Source of the DNA: Mesostigma viride | Lineage: Eukaryota > Streptophyta > Mesostigmatophyceae > Mesostigmatales > Mesostigmataceae | Assembly (NCBI GenBank): GCA_009746045.1 | Contig: RPFO01000644.1 | Span: 1,031,680 to 1,095,679 of the forward strand | DNA: 64,000 nt | Direction of reading: 5' to 3' | Shown here: positions 8,751-18,343 of the stretch, in pieces | Position numbering within the stretch: position 1 is the first letter of the stretch | How the letters are laid out: every line of letters begins with the position of its first letter | Translations under genes and position numbers: made by a program | The notes under the pieces: model-generated | The model's database searches: none | The model's input: only the letters and a program-made list of their open reading frames with translations | What the model was told of the DNA's origin: nothing

Positions 8751-10196
8751 GCTGAGTTGAATAGGGTGCAACATAGGGCGGTCACATACTCGTGGGATGC
8801 CGGGGTCCTCCACAAAATGATCGGCAAGCGCAAAGTGGTGGTGCCGCCGCCTCACAAGCGGGTCGCCATCGTCCAGCAAGCCCATGAGCGGTATGGCCAC
8901 CTGGGTGGTAACCGCACTTTGGCGCTAGTGCGCGCCTCTTATTGGTGGAACGGCATGCGTGCCACAGTCGCGCAGGTCGTCGCTCGCTGCACGCAGTGTG
9001 CCCGGGTGAAGGCCCGGTTCAATGTGGACCACGATGCGAAAGAATTGATGAGCCTACCCATCAGAGGGCTCTTCTACCGCTGGCACGTAGACCTGTGTGG
9101 GCCCTTTGATGAAAGTGCAGATGGCCACAAGTATGTCATGGTGTGTGTCGAAAGTTTTAGCAAGTGGGTCGAGCTCATCCCCATTGCTGACAAGCAGGCC
9201 GCCACCACCGCCAAGCACTTCGCCGACATCATCGCCAGGTTTGGCGCCCCCGCGGAGGTGGTCACCGACCAGGGCGGGGAGTTTCGTGGGGAATTTCAGG
9301 AATTGTTGGATGCATGTCTCATTGATCACCGTCGCACTTCTCGCAAGCATCCTCAGGCCAATGGTTTGGCTGAGAGATTGGTGCAGACTGTCAAGCAGGC
9401 TTTGCGCAAGTGGAGCCTGCAGTCAGCATCATTCACTATGTGGGATCGTGAACTGGCGTGGATAGCCATGGGTTACCGAATGTCACCCCAGGAGTCGCTC
9501 GCCTGTTTCTCCCCGTATTTCCTGTTGTTTGGGCGCGCACCCTTGCTCCCCACGGAGGCGCAGAGTGCACACCCCACCCCTATGGCGTTTGACAACGCCA
9601 GTCAGTTTCTGGCTGAGGTGACCGCACGGGCGGCTACTTTCCGCAAGGTTATGCCCATTGCCATGAACAACTTGTTCATCGCCCAGCACCGAGATACCCT
9701 GCGCTACGCTCAGCGCCGGGGGGGCGCTTACATGGCCCGTCAGCTGCATTTTCGTCCGGGGCAGTTCGTATTTCTCCGCACGCAGCTGACCGACACTCTT
9801 GACGTGACTGCGGGGCCGACCATCTTGCGGATCGTCGCCATCAAGCCATCTGGGGTCGCCATTTTGGAGGGCGTCGACGGCAGTCGCACCACCGATAACG
9901 TAAGCAACCTCAGTCCGTGTTCGTTGCCCAACTTATTGCCTGACCTCGCCCCGCACACGGCCAGGCGGGTCAAGGACGCACAGTGTCAGGTTTGCCATCG
10001 CGTAGACCAGGGGGATACCATGTTGCTGTGTGATCACTGTAATTGTGGGTGGCACATGCACTGCTTGCAGCCAGCGCTCACCACCGTGCCAGCGGGCCAG
10101 TGGTTTTGCCCAGTTTGTGTCGCTGCCCGTTTCGCAACCAGTAGCGTCACCATTTCCTTAGCTGCTGTGGTGTTGGCACGGTCGCTGGCCATGTGA
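8718..10196 (+). CDS. gypsy-1 integrase with C-terminal PHD finger
   Basis: The integrase has the HHCC zinc-binding region (HERYGHLGGNRT ... CTQC, about 8,883-9,000), then the DDE core: Asp at 9,090 (WHVDLCGPF), Asp at 9,267 (VTDQGGEF) and Glu at 9,372 (NGLAERLVQ). The last two are 35 codons apart, as expected for D,D(35)E. A C-terminal strand region with FRPGQFVFL follows. At about 9,987-10,122 is a C4HC3 PHD finger (CQVC ... CDHC ... GWHMHC ... FCPVC). PHD fingers typically read histone H3 tails, so this tail could target integration to chromatin, in the way chromodomains do in chromoviruses (inference). The protein ends in a short hydrophobic tail before TGA at 10,194-10,196. Confidence 0.95.
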   Translation, partial: TPVDWSSAQRDAELNRVQHRAVTYSWDAGVLHKMIGKRKVVVPPPHKRVAIVQQAHERYGHLGGNRTLALVRASYWWNGMRATVAQVVARCTQCARVKARFNVDHDAKELMSLPIRGLFYRWHVDLCGPFDESADGHKYVMVCVESFSKWVELIPIADKQAATTAKHFADIIARFGAPAEVVTDQGGEFRGEFQELLDACLIDHRRTSRKHPQANGLAERLVQTVKQALRKWSLQSASFTMWDRELAWIAMGYRMSPQESLACFSPYFLLFGRAPLLPTEAQSAHPTPMAFDNASQFLAEVTARAATFRKVMPIAMNNLFIAQHRDTLRYAQRRGGAYMARQLHFRPGQFVFLRTQLTDTLDVTAGPTILRIVAIKPSGVAILEGVDGSRTTDNVSNLSPCSLPNLLPDLAPHTARRVKDAQCQVCHRVDQGDTMLLCDHCNCGWHMHCLQPALTTVPAGQWFCPVCVAARFATSSVTISLAAVVLARSLAM

Positions 10197-10222
10197 GGAG
10201 CCATGAGAGCCAGCGAGGGGGG

Positions 10223-10363
10223 AATCATGGGACAGGTCCTCGCCCACCCCACCGGGCATGCAGTTAAGGCAGGCACGTCAGCTCAGCTCATTTGGGTTTT
10301 ACCAAAGCTGAGCATGGCCAACCGCCATGGTGGCGCCGGAGATTGTGGTACGCAGACGCGACA
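10223..10363 (+). repeat. 141-bp direct repeat, left copy
   Basis: It matches 11,531-11,671 (offset 1,308) with no difference that I noticed. It lies between the integrase stop and the 3' LTR. The two copies bracket that LTR and are far too long to be a target-site duplication. Confidence 0.85.
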
Positions 10364-10468
10364 GCTGTCACGGACGCGAGCTGTGTCATCCGGGCGCCCA
10401 CTATGCACAAGACCGGTGACGTGCGCAAGGAATTTGTTTTCTGCGCATTTTCGACAAAGGCTAGTGAC

Positions 10469-10478
10469 CGGGGGGGGA
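10469..10478 (+). promoter_or_regulatory. gypsy-1 polypurine tract
   Basis: An uninterrupted G8A run follows CTAGTGACC, directly upstream of the inferred 3' LTR start. Such tracts prime plus-strand cDNA synthesis. Confidence 0.6.
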
Positions 10479-11531
10479 CACTAGCATTTACAGCATAAGA
10501 GCGGACGAAAGTGCACGTGCGCGCGCGCCGGGCCATGCAGGCACGGCTGGGCGCGCAGCACAGACGTACTTGAGCGGACGGCAGCACAAGTGCGCAGCGT
10601 CGAGAGGATCATACGCGAGTTAGTGGACAGCTGGAGCTGGAGCTGGAGCTGGAGCTGGAGCTGGACTGCTGGACTTCAACAGCGCCGAGGCTATTGACAG
10701 GCCAGGTGTCTTTGTGGTGTAGAATATAGCGGGTCAACGTTATGAGGACTGGACAGAAAATGGAAAAGGACAATTTGCGGTGCGGAGCCAGATCGCTGGA
10801 ATGAATGCGAAATCGCTGGCAGCCCTAAAAAGGGATTTCTTCTAGAAAGGAAAGATTAGAAGCAATGTTTGCTGGGCCACTCACACACAAGGTGTGAGCG
10901 TGCAGATTGTTTGAAGGATATTATGCTTCGACCTTGGTGGTCGTGTCTAAATGCCGGACATTCCCAGGGACAGAAATGCCGGAGCCTCTAGGAGATGAGA
11001 TCGGCAACAGGGTAGCAATTTAGATTTGTCGGGATGCCTTCCTGTTTTTGTTGGCATGTGTGGTAGTAAGCCAGGACGGCAACTGGAATGCGGTTTCTGT
11101 TTGCATGGTTCAGGCAGCAAGATAGTTTTGGCATTCCTGGCTGGACTGACAAGTGTGGCGTGTGTCATGCGTGTGGCATGACGAATGGTTTGGTTCATAG
11201 TCGAAGAGGACTCTCACGTAGCGTGTAGTCTCTTCGAGTCTCTCGTTAGTGGCCTTCGTGTTTCTCCCTTTCCTTGGGAGCAAGGCCGGTAGCATGTCAT
11301 GGAGCGCTGCCTAACTGCGGGCTCGTGAGCATGGAGTGCATCGATATTGAGACTATCAACGTGTTGTAATTGTATTAACTTTCTCAATAAATTCCGCATG
11401 TGCGGCTTCATCATCAGACTGTGCAAAGTGTGTGTTGTGAAAGCATTATTCTATAGCAGGGGAGGCATTAAGGTGGTCATCAGGCACGAGGGACAGTTCC
11501 TTGTCCTCGGCTGAGAGCCCTCCTTTCGTTA
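10479..11531 (+). mobile_element. gypsy-1 3' LTR
   Basis: About 1,053 bp. The last 324 bp equal the start of the window (11,208-11,531 versus 1-324). The left edge is placed just after the polypurine tract and cannot be checked, because the 5' LTR is cut by the window. AATAAA lies at 11,386-11,391. A (GGAGCT)n microsatellite sits inside. No clear TG...CA ends are seen. Confidence 0.75.
10630..10666 (+). repeat. (GGAGCT)n microsatellite
   Basis: About six tandem copies of a GGAGCT hexamer inside the gypsy-1 3' LTR. Confidence 0.9.
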
Positions 11532-11671
11532 ATCATGGGACAGGTCCTCGCCCACCCCACCGGGCATGCAGTTAAGGCAGGCACGTCAGCTCAGCTCATT
11601 TGGGTTTTACCAAAGCTGAGCATGGCCAACCGCCATGGTGGCGCCGGAGATTGTGGTACGCAGACGCGACA
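11531..11671 (+). repeat. 141-bp direct repeat, right copy
   Basis: A duplicate of 10,223-10,363, placed directly after the 3' LTR. It joins a copia RNase H fragment at 11,672 in the middle of that reading frame. Confidence 0.85.
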
Positions 11672-12402
11672 AGGGTGGTAAGGACTACCCACAGCAGATT
11701 GTAGATGCATTGCAGGAGCCCATCACGCAGGCTAGGTGTGCTACCATCAGGGGCATGCTGGCATGGCTTGCAAGTATATGTGCCCCTGACTTGCTGGTTT
11801 TGAGTCGACTTACTGATTCCCAGCTGGTTGAGGTGGGTGCTGAGAGTGTGGTGCAGGCTGTCATGATGTCTCCCCCTCTCATACTGGGTCCTGTGGATTT
11901 GTACAAGCCCCTTGACATGGTTCTCTATGTGGACAGTTCTATGGATAATAGGAAGGTCACAGAGGTCAGGGGTAGGGCAGCAGCATTAGTTACCCTGGAG
12001 CAAGATCACACCTCACTTGTTACCTGGTACAGTCGGTTGCAGAACAGGGTTACACCCAGCAGTGATATTGCTGAGTGCAGGGCAATCTGTGAAGGGCTAC
12101 ATTCTGCTCTTTACTTGAGGGAGCTCTTCTACCAGCTATGTCAAGTGGCTTCCTGTAGGTTGCAGCTGCACACACTGGTGAGGACTGATAGCATGGGCAT
12201 GGTGCAATTTGTGCACAGGCAGCTGGCCAGGAGCAGGGACCTTGACTACTTGTTGCTCAAGGAGATGTCCTACCTAGCTCACATTGAACATGTGCCTGGT
12301 GTGGACAACCCTGCAGATGCCCTCACCAAGCTGGAGGAGAAGGCGGAGAGGCAGTACCCCCTGCTCCGTGGGCTCATGGACCCCTTACACGGGCGGCCAT
12401 AG
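11672..12402 (+). pseudogene. copia-1 RT end and RNase H, 5'-truncated
   Basis: A Ty1/copia-type C-terminal pol fragment in one open frame. It begins at the RT-connection segment (DYPQQIVDALQEP ... IRGMLAWLASICAPDL). RNase H follows with VLYVDSSMDN (catalytic Asp), TWYSRLQNRV, IAECRAICEG (Glu), VRTDSMGMVQF (Asp) and the closing VDNPADALTK, which matches the copia signature NPADxLTK. It aligns with the ends of the two minus-strand copia elements at 24,682 and 61,638. The upstream part of pol is missing; the frame starts abruptly at the 141-bp repeat. Confidence 0.88.
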
Positions 12403-13417
12403 AGACCAGGCCTTGCTTCAGCTTGGGTGTCCCCAGTGGGCTGCTTGACCAAAGTACCAAGTGGTGACTGGTGCTTACTGGTTGACAGCCGGTCCTTCAG
12501 GGTTAGGTACACCCTCCTGGACAGGAGTTGGTGTGGAATGTCACTCCTACCAGCTGAGAATCATGCCTGGCCCTCCCCATGGGGTTCAGAAGAGTCGCCA
12601 GGACTTAAGTCGACGCCTTTGGCCTCAAACAGTTAGGCCATGCAAGGGCAACCCGAATGCTGGTTCTTACAGGTTGCTGTATATGTTTTCTAGTGCTTGT
12701 TTCCAACCTGTTGCTAATAAAGAACCTGGTTGTGTGACCATGTGGATCATGGTTGCCAGGGAGCCACATTCTGGGTTATATATATTGCTTGAATAAAACA
12801 TAATCATGTCATGTCATTCTCATGTTGTTCTCATGGTTGTAATGTTTCTCTTGTGTGAAGTTCCAGGTCATCTATAAACCTGGAGGTTGGGGTGGGGTTC
12901 AATTCCCCAGCAGAGCCACAGCCTGGCATGAGTGATTCCTGGGCTTAACACCCAGTGAAGACATGGGCTCCCCAATGAGGCAGTATTTGTATAGGTGCTA
13001 CCTGAGTCTCTTTGAGCATAAAAGGGAAAGGCTGGCCAAGGCGGGCGCCATAAGAACGGGCGCCTGTGATAACTGTGAAAGATCAGGAACTCACAATAAT
13101 ACGTTCTTGGCATCCTTTAATCCCAGCCATTGGACTAGGTAATGTGCCTTGACTTTAATCTGACACCAAGTTCCCAAGGAAAGGTTGGGAGCTGACCAAG
13201 GGGTCAGGGGATAACCTGGGGTGACCTCTGATTCACTGGCCAGTACACCTAGCCTGGTCCAAGGGCAGATAAGTTGTTACCCAAAGGAGGCAGGAACCTG
13301 GGCCCTCAAAGGTCTGATCAACCTCAAGGGATCGACCAAGCGGTCTGTGGCTGAGTGGGCACAAGCAAGGTTAGGCTGGTTTCAAGCTGGTCCAGCTCCA
13401 AAAGAAGAAAGGGTTGG
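12403..13417 (+). other. copia-1 3' flank, probable UTR/LTR
   Basis: About 1 kb with no supported gene. AATAAA-type signals occur near 12,716 and 12,792, as expected for a 3' UTR or LTR of the copia fragment. LTR edges could not be set because no second copy is in the window. Confidence 0.45.
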
Positions 13418-14062
13418 AGTTAGCATTTTGGGCAACCAATATGCTAAGTGGATGCAGTTTGGAAAGACCTTTCCAACGCCGTGCTGACCGCCTGAAACAG
13501 ACAAGGGACGAGAAAGATATCAAGTCCCGAAGTCCTAGCCGTCCGTGGCCGACTAGGGTGCAGTCCTCTGGTGTAGTGGACAGGACACGTGGCAGGCCGT
13601 GCCTGCACAGGCTTAGCCTATCTATCACGTGACTGTGGTCCACGTAGACCAGGAGGAGCAGCAGCCTGTGACTAGTAGGGTACTGGCACTGGCACAGGGC
13701 TGCAAGGATACTAGGCCTTGCAGGCTTGTGACAGGTCCTGTACTTCCTAGGTTGCAGAGTCTAGGCAAATCCAGTACGTCCTGGCTCTGCACTGATGCCA
13801 GTGGACGTTGTGGATTTGCCTGCACGCCTGCACGTGCCTCGTCATGCCGATGGGAACAAGGAACAACGCAAAGGATATAGCTTGGTCATGGGGGATGACC
13901 AGCTATCTCGGAAAGCACGAACCATGGGCGCCACCTTGGTCGTGGAAGTGCCCATTGTGGTCGTGGCCTGGTGAACAGATTTAAGGTTGCTGCCTTGCAA
14001 CATTGGCTAAGACGCGCTGTGAAAGACCAAGAGCTCACATACGTTGGGAGCTCTTTCTAACT
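13418..14062 (+). repeat. R1a LTR-like repeat (AGTT...AACT)
   Basis: A 645-bp segment whose sequence recurs, diverged, at 43,331-43,985. Shared blocks include CCTTTCCAACGCCGTG and GTGGACAGGACACGTGGCAG. It begins AGTTAGC and ends CTAACT, the same termini as repeats L, R2 and the TRIM LTR in this window. No flanking duplication was found and no gene is seen. Confidence 0.65.
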
Positions 14063-14119
14063 CCCACCGCCGCCATTTTTGCGGGCTTTGCGGCCCGCGC
14101 CCCGTTGCTGGCGGCCCGG

Positions 14120-15535
14120 CACCTGCCGGTCATGCCCCGCCGCCGCCCTGGCCCGCTCTACCGCGCTAGGACCCCAAGGTCTTGGCCGCCCGGCACCGCC
14201 TCAAGCGTAACCAGGACCCGCTGCAGAAACCGGTGCTCAAGGCCGCCCTTGTGGAGGCCTACGAGCACGCTCAAGACGCAGAGGCGGCCCAGCCGCATCG
14301 CAGATGCCAACTTAGGCCTAGCTGCAAAGCTCGCAACCAGGGCAAGGACATGTAGTACCACCTCGACCGGCTCGGCGGCCGGCGGCAGCGCACCCCGGTG
14401 GAGCACACGTCCGGGGGACGGCGCCGGTCTGACAGCCTTGACCGCTGGTTGGCCCACAATGTTTCCTTGACATGCAGGTGGGGCTCGCGCCCCCCCCGGC
14501 CCGCCGCTTCACCCCGAGACGGCCGCCCGTCTCGGTGTTGCAGGCCCCCCCCGCCGCCGGCGCCCCCCTCCTCGGCCGCGGACTACCAAGTCCCCGCCGG
14601 CTTGCAGGAGGGCTGCCTTGCCACTGACCAACGACGTCGTCCACCCCTTCACTTTGAAGGAATTGGACTGCGCCCTTGCTCGCCTGGAGGAGGTGCGTCG
14701 CCTTTGCCCTGATGGTCTGCCGCTGGTCTCCATTTTTGTCGACTATATCAAGAAGGCCTTTGACACGGTCCTCTGGGAGGCTCTTTGGGCCATCCTAGCT
14801 CTGGATCGGGTACCACCAGTGTTTATTGCATGCTGCCATTCGTCGACTGTATGAGGGCTCACAGGCAGTAGTGCGGACTGCGGAAGGCACCACCCGACCA
14901 TTCCCCCTTCACCACGGGGTGTGGCAAGGTTGTGTCCTGTCCCCATACCTGTTCATTATTGTCGTGGATCATGTCATGTGCCGGGCACGTGCGCGCTTTA
15001 CTGCCCGGCTGGGGTTCGAGCCCGGCTTGGACATCCTTAATGAGCGCGAGCACGGCGGGGTTGGCACTGGCTACCGCCTGGCCGACCTGATTTATGCGGA
15101 CGACACCACCCTCATTGCGCGCCCCGAGCACATTCCGACCTAGCTAGCTGGACTGCATGTCTGGGCTTGAAGCGGGCGAGGGCGGTGGGGTTGGAGATTA
15201 GTGTCAAAACTGAGGCGATGGTGATTGGGGCCTCCAGTCGCCCTCCGCTGCCGCGCCTGCTCGACGGGACGGAGGTCCCGCTCTGTTGTGACCGCTTCAA
15301 ACTGTTGGGGAGTATGCTCCCTGACACCGCCGACGATGTGGACATCCGCATCGGCCTGGCCTGGAACGTACAGGCTCCGTTCGCTCAACACCTACTGGCA
15401 CTCGAAGGGCCTGGGCGACAGGGCGAGCACCGCAAGCGCATGCTCTTCAAGGTCCTCGTCCTCACGGTGCTCACGTATGGCGCCGAGGCGTGGACACTCA
15501 CGGACACACTGGCAGCTACACACTGCGGGTGACCC
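14120..15535 (+). pseudogene. LINE reverse transcriptase remnant
   Basis: A non-LTR retrotransposon RT spread over at least three frames. Its blocks in order: a pre-RT basic helix region (VLAARHRLKRNQDPL, about 14,180-14,240); FTLKELDCALARLEEV (14,650 on); IFVDYIKKAFDTVLW (14,733 on), the catalytic Asp block; RRLYEGSQAVVRT; HGVWQGCVLSPYLF (14,918 on); the catalytic box YADDT near 15,097; and the thumb FKLLGSMLPDTADDVDIR and LTYGAEAWTL (15,298-15,500). The palm between CPDGLP and IFVDY is too short, implying an internal deletion. Stops near 15,141 and elsewhere make it non-functional. Part of it is duplicated at 17,655-17,825. Confidence 0.88.
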
Positions 15536-15540
15536 CTGAA

Positions 15541-16063
15541 AGCTAGACGGCACGGTTTACAGGATGCTCCGACAGGTCCTGAATGTAGGGTTTTCCAAGT
15601 GTAGGTCATTAGAGTGTTGCGGGCCCGGCCTTTAGAGCGGGCGCAACAATGAAATAAATTAGGGATTTTGGCTTGTTGTCATAGTCCGCCGGTAGGACTT
15701 TGGGACTCATTTCGGGACTTAATTTGGGAATTTTTCCTTGGTCAGGACTTTTGTATGGAATTATAACAGTTGTGTGACTCGGACTAGTTATTTTGGGCCT
15801 AGGTTGATGTATGAGATCTTCTAGGGGGCCGGTGCAGTCGCGCCGCGCGGGGTACTTTACAGCTGGTTGAGATATTGTACTCATGCGTGGATTCTGTAGC
15901 CTGGCGAGGGTCGATGTCGACCCGAGGATCCTGTGTGGACTGCATGTTTCGGAATTCTCTGGAAGGTCGGCGCCATGTCGGCGCCACTTGCCAGCTTGGT
16001 GGCAGACCTAGGTGAAATTGGTCCGAGGACGAGAGTCTCGTCCTCTTGGTTCGGAATAAAGTG
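15541..16063 (+). other. No gene recognised; LINE 3' flank
   Basis: About 520 bases of mixed sequence downstream of the LINE with no convincing reading frame. An AATAAA-type signal lies near 16,055. Confidence 0.4.
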
Positions 16064-16359
16064 TGTGTTATCACCTGTCTGAACCTGGGGCATAATTCCA
16101 ACTGCATTTGGTAAAAAAATTAAATTAAATTAAATTAAATTATAACATGCCTCCGTTGGGAGATCATGTAGCACATATTCCATGATGGATGGGGTGGAGG
16201 AAGCCGCGTAATCCAACTACCCTAACTCTAAGCTATCTAGTCTAGAAAATCCTAACTACACTACTCATCAAAACGCCGCCTCCGCTTGGGGGGAGAGGGC
16301 TTTATGATTTGTGTTATCACCTGTCTGAACCTGGGGCATAATTCTAACTGCATTTGGTA
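16064..16359 (+). repeat. 50-bp direct repeats flanking an inverted-repeat arm
   Basis: Positions 16,064-16,113 and 16,310-16,359 (TGTGTTATCACC... to ...CATTTGGTA) match with one difference (AATTCC versus AATTCT). They bracket 196 bp that begins with an (AAATT)n run and contains the left arm of the inverted repeat described at 16,114-18,240. Confidence 0.8.
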
Positions 16360-17238
16360 GCTCTATCCTAAATGTAGGTTGTGTAGATTAATGCAATATT
16401 AATCATCGTGAGCCGTAGCAGTGTAAATGCCGCAGCTGCTCCGTTAATCCCTCTACTAACTCTCCCTATACTCCCGGAGAGTGGTGAGCGGTTAACCCAG
16501 ATTTCCATATTAACTTACCCTAACATAGGATCTTTCGCACGACCCGGACGGGTTTGTTACACTGGTTATCGGAGGTTAGGTTAGGGGAGTTTAGAATGGC
16601 GGCCCGGAGCCGTGCGTAACCTAGGCAAGGCATCGAGCTGAGCGGGTTCAGCCAGCCCAGCAAAGGGTTGCTGACCGAGCCCGGGGTCGTCATAGCCGCC
16701 ACTGAGCGTCGCAGCCAGGGGCGCCATCCTAAACCGCCTAGCCCATCGTTGGGTGTTCAAGGACGCTAGACGTCCATGAACGAGGTAAGAAGTTAGAGAT
16801 TCTAGGATTTCCTTCTTGCCCTTCCTCAGGTCTTACCCACGCGCGTAGAAACGGGGTTTCTGTTTTCTGTCGTGCTCTGTATATTCATGTTTGTGCTTGT
16901 TGGTGAATGGGTTGCCCCGGAGGCAGACCTTCGTGAGCTGTGTGGGCGCACCCCCGGAGGGCAACGCTGTTTACAGCTCGAGGGTAGTTACCGGCTGGCC
17001 GTTGCCTTATACTGTGTTGCCGGTAGCTGTACCTCAACGTTGTGTACTGTTTGTGAACGTCCTGTTTCTGCCTTGTGTTTCTCTCTCGCTGTGAGCACGT
17101 CACCTGCACGTAGAGGTATTATCCTGGGTGGGCTTTCCTCCCTTCTTTCCCCTCCCTGCATTTCATGCTTCAATACTTTGTGATATTGCGTTATACCTAA
17201 TCTGTAGTTCATGGGAACCTCCCGCAACAGACGTAATA

Positions 17239-17574
17239 ATGAAGGAGGATATAGACGTATTAATCATGGATGGGGGTAGATCCCAATACCTATACTATGC
17301 AGTAGCACACGACGGGGCCACAGGCCAACCAGGAATTTTCTATAGTTGGGCTGCGTGTAGTAATCATATTAAGGATAAAGTCTTACACCCAGCGTCATTA
17401 GTAGCTAGATGGCATGGATTAATTACTACATTAGCGGAGGCAGATCAGTTTACTAAGGATAATATGCCCCTCCCAGAAGGGCTGCACCAGCATAGGAGTG
17501 TCACCCAGATCCCAGCACAGGATGTGTTGCGTGCACTGGAGCAGCTTCACCTGGGCCCATCCTCTAGGGCATAA
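17239..17574 (+). CDS. Small protein with RNase H1 N-terminal (viroplasmin-like) fold, predicted
   Basis: A 111-aa ORF starting at ATG 17,239. Residues about 18-65 read LYYAVAHDGATGQPGIF, then YSWAACSNHIKD and further on LITTLAEADQF. This fits the RNase H1 N-terminal hybrid-binding domain shared with caulimovirus viroplasmin: a Y-AV-x-G-x-PGIY-x-SW-x-C core, then a basic strand and a threonine-plus-EA helix. That domain binds RNA/DNA hybrids. The C-terminal about 45 residues are unrecognised. No RNase H catalytic domain follows. The first half of the open frame (from 17,128) is upstream of the chosen Met. The domain call comes from motif reading only. Confidence 0.5.
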   Translation: MKEDIDVLIMDGGRSQYLYYAVAHDGATGQPGIFYSWAACSNHIKDKVLHPASLVARWHGLITTLAEADQFTKDNMPLPEGLHQHRSVTQIPAQDVLRALEQLHLGPSSRA

Positions 17575-17654
17575 GCACCACTACCACTACTAGATACCAG
17601 TATATATAGTGATACTGCCTACTAGCTCAGCTACAACAGTTAGCAGATAATATA

Positions 17655-17825
17655 CAACGGGGTGTGGCAAGGTTGTGTCCTGTCTCCATACCTGTTCATT
17701 ATTGTCGTGGACCACGTGACTCATGCGCCAGGCACGTGCGCGCTTTACTGCTCTGAAGGGGTTCGAGCCAGGCTTGGACATCCTTAACGAGAGTGGGCAC
17801 GGCGGGGTTAGCACGGGTTACGCAT
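17655..17825 (+). pseudogene. LINE RT fragment, duplicate of 14,918-15,080
   Basis: It repeats the GVWQGCVLSPYLF region through FEPGLDILNE with scattered differences. There is no flanking RT on either side. It sits within the inverted-repeat element. Confidence 0.85.
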
Positions 17826-17853
17826 CCCCTCTCTTTCCCTTCTCTGGACTGCC

Positions 17854-17961
17854 ATGCAGGACAAGAAGCGGTGGCAGAAGATTGTCAAGGCTCACACGCC
17901 AGCCCCTGTGGGCAAGCCGCCTCCCCCCAAGAGGAGGAGCCGTTTTGATGAGTTTTTCTAG
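17854..17961 (+). CDS. Possible terminal exon encoding basic C-terminus
   Basis: A 36-codon frame from ATG 17,854 to TAG 17,959-17,961. It is rich in Lys/Arg/Pro with PPPPKRRSRFDEFF at the end, which resembles a nuclear-localisation tail. The preceding pyrimidine-rich tract and CAG at about 17,857-17,859 could be a splice acceptor. The frame ends exactly at the start of the right inverted-repeat arm. No family is recognised. Confidence 0.3.
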   Translation: MQDKKRWQKIVKAHTPAPVGKPPPPKRRSRFDEFF

Positions 17962-18343
17962 ACTAGATATAGCTTAGAGTTAGGTTAGTTCGATTACGCG
18001 GCTTCCTCCACACCACCCATCCAACCTGGAATATGTGCTACATGATCTCCCAACGGAGACATGTTATAATTTAATTTTTTAATCCATTCCATTTTTGATG
18101 AGTAGTGTAGTTAGGATTTTCTAGATAGCTTAGAGTTAGGATAGTTCGATCACGCGGCTTCCTCCACCCCATCCATCATGGAATATGTGCTACATGATCT
18201 CCCCACGGAGGCATGTTATAATTTAATTTAATTACTATTAGAAGCATTAGTTGTGGCTTCCTAGCTCTTCTCTCTCTTGCTTGCCTGTGTTGGGGAGGTA
18301 CTGTGTGTAAGGTACTGGTGCTGGTACGGTACTAGGGCCCAAA

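Larger units (their letters stand above)
16114..18240. mobile_element. Inverted-repeat element with small RNase-H1-N-terminus-like ORF
   Basis: The left arm (about 16,117-16,275) is the reverse complement of two right arms in tandem, about 17,947-18,083 and 18,095-18,237. All carry the block with CATGTTATAATTTAA, GATCATGTAGCACATATTCC (or its complement), GCGGCTTCCTCCA and CTTAGAGTTAG. The arms are about 140 bp. The interior holds the ORF at 17,239, a LINE fragment and a short basic C-terminal exon. A DNA transposon with long terminal inverted repeats is the simplest reading, but no transposase is recognised and no clean target duplication was found. Confidence 0.6.
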
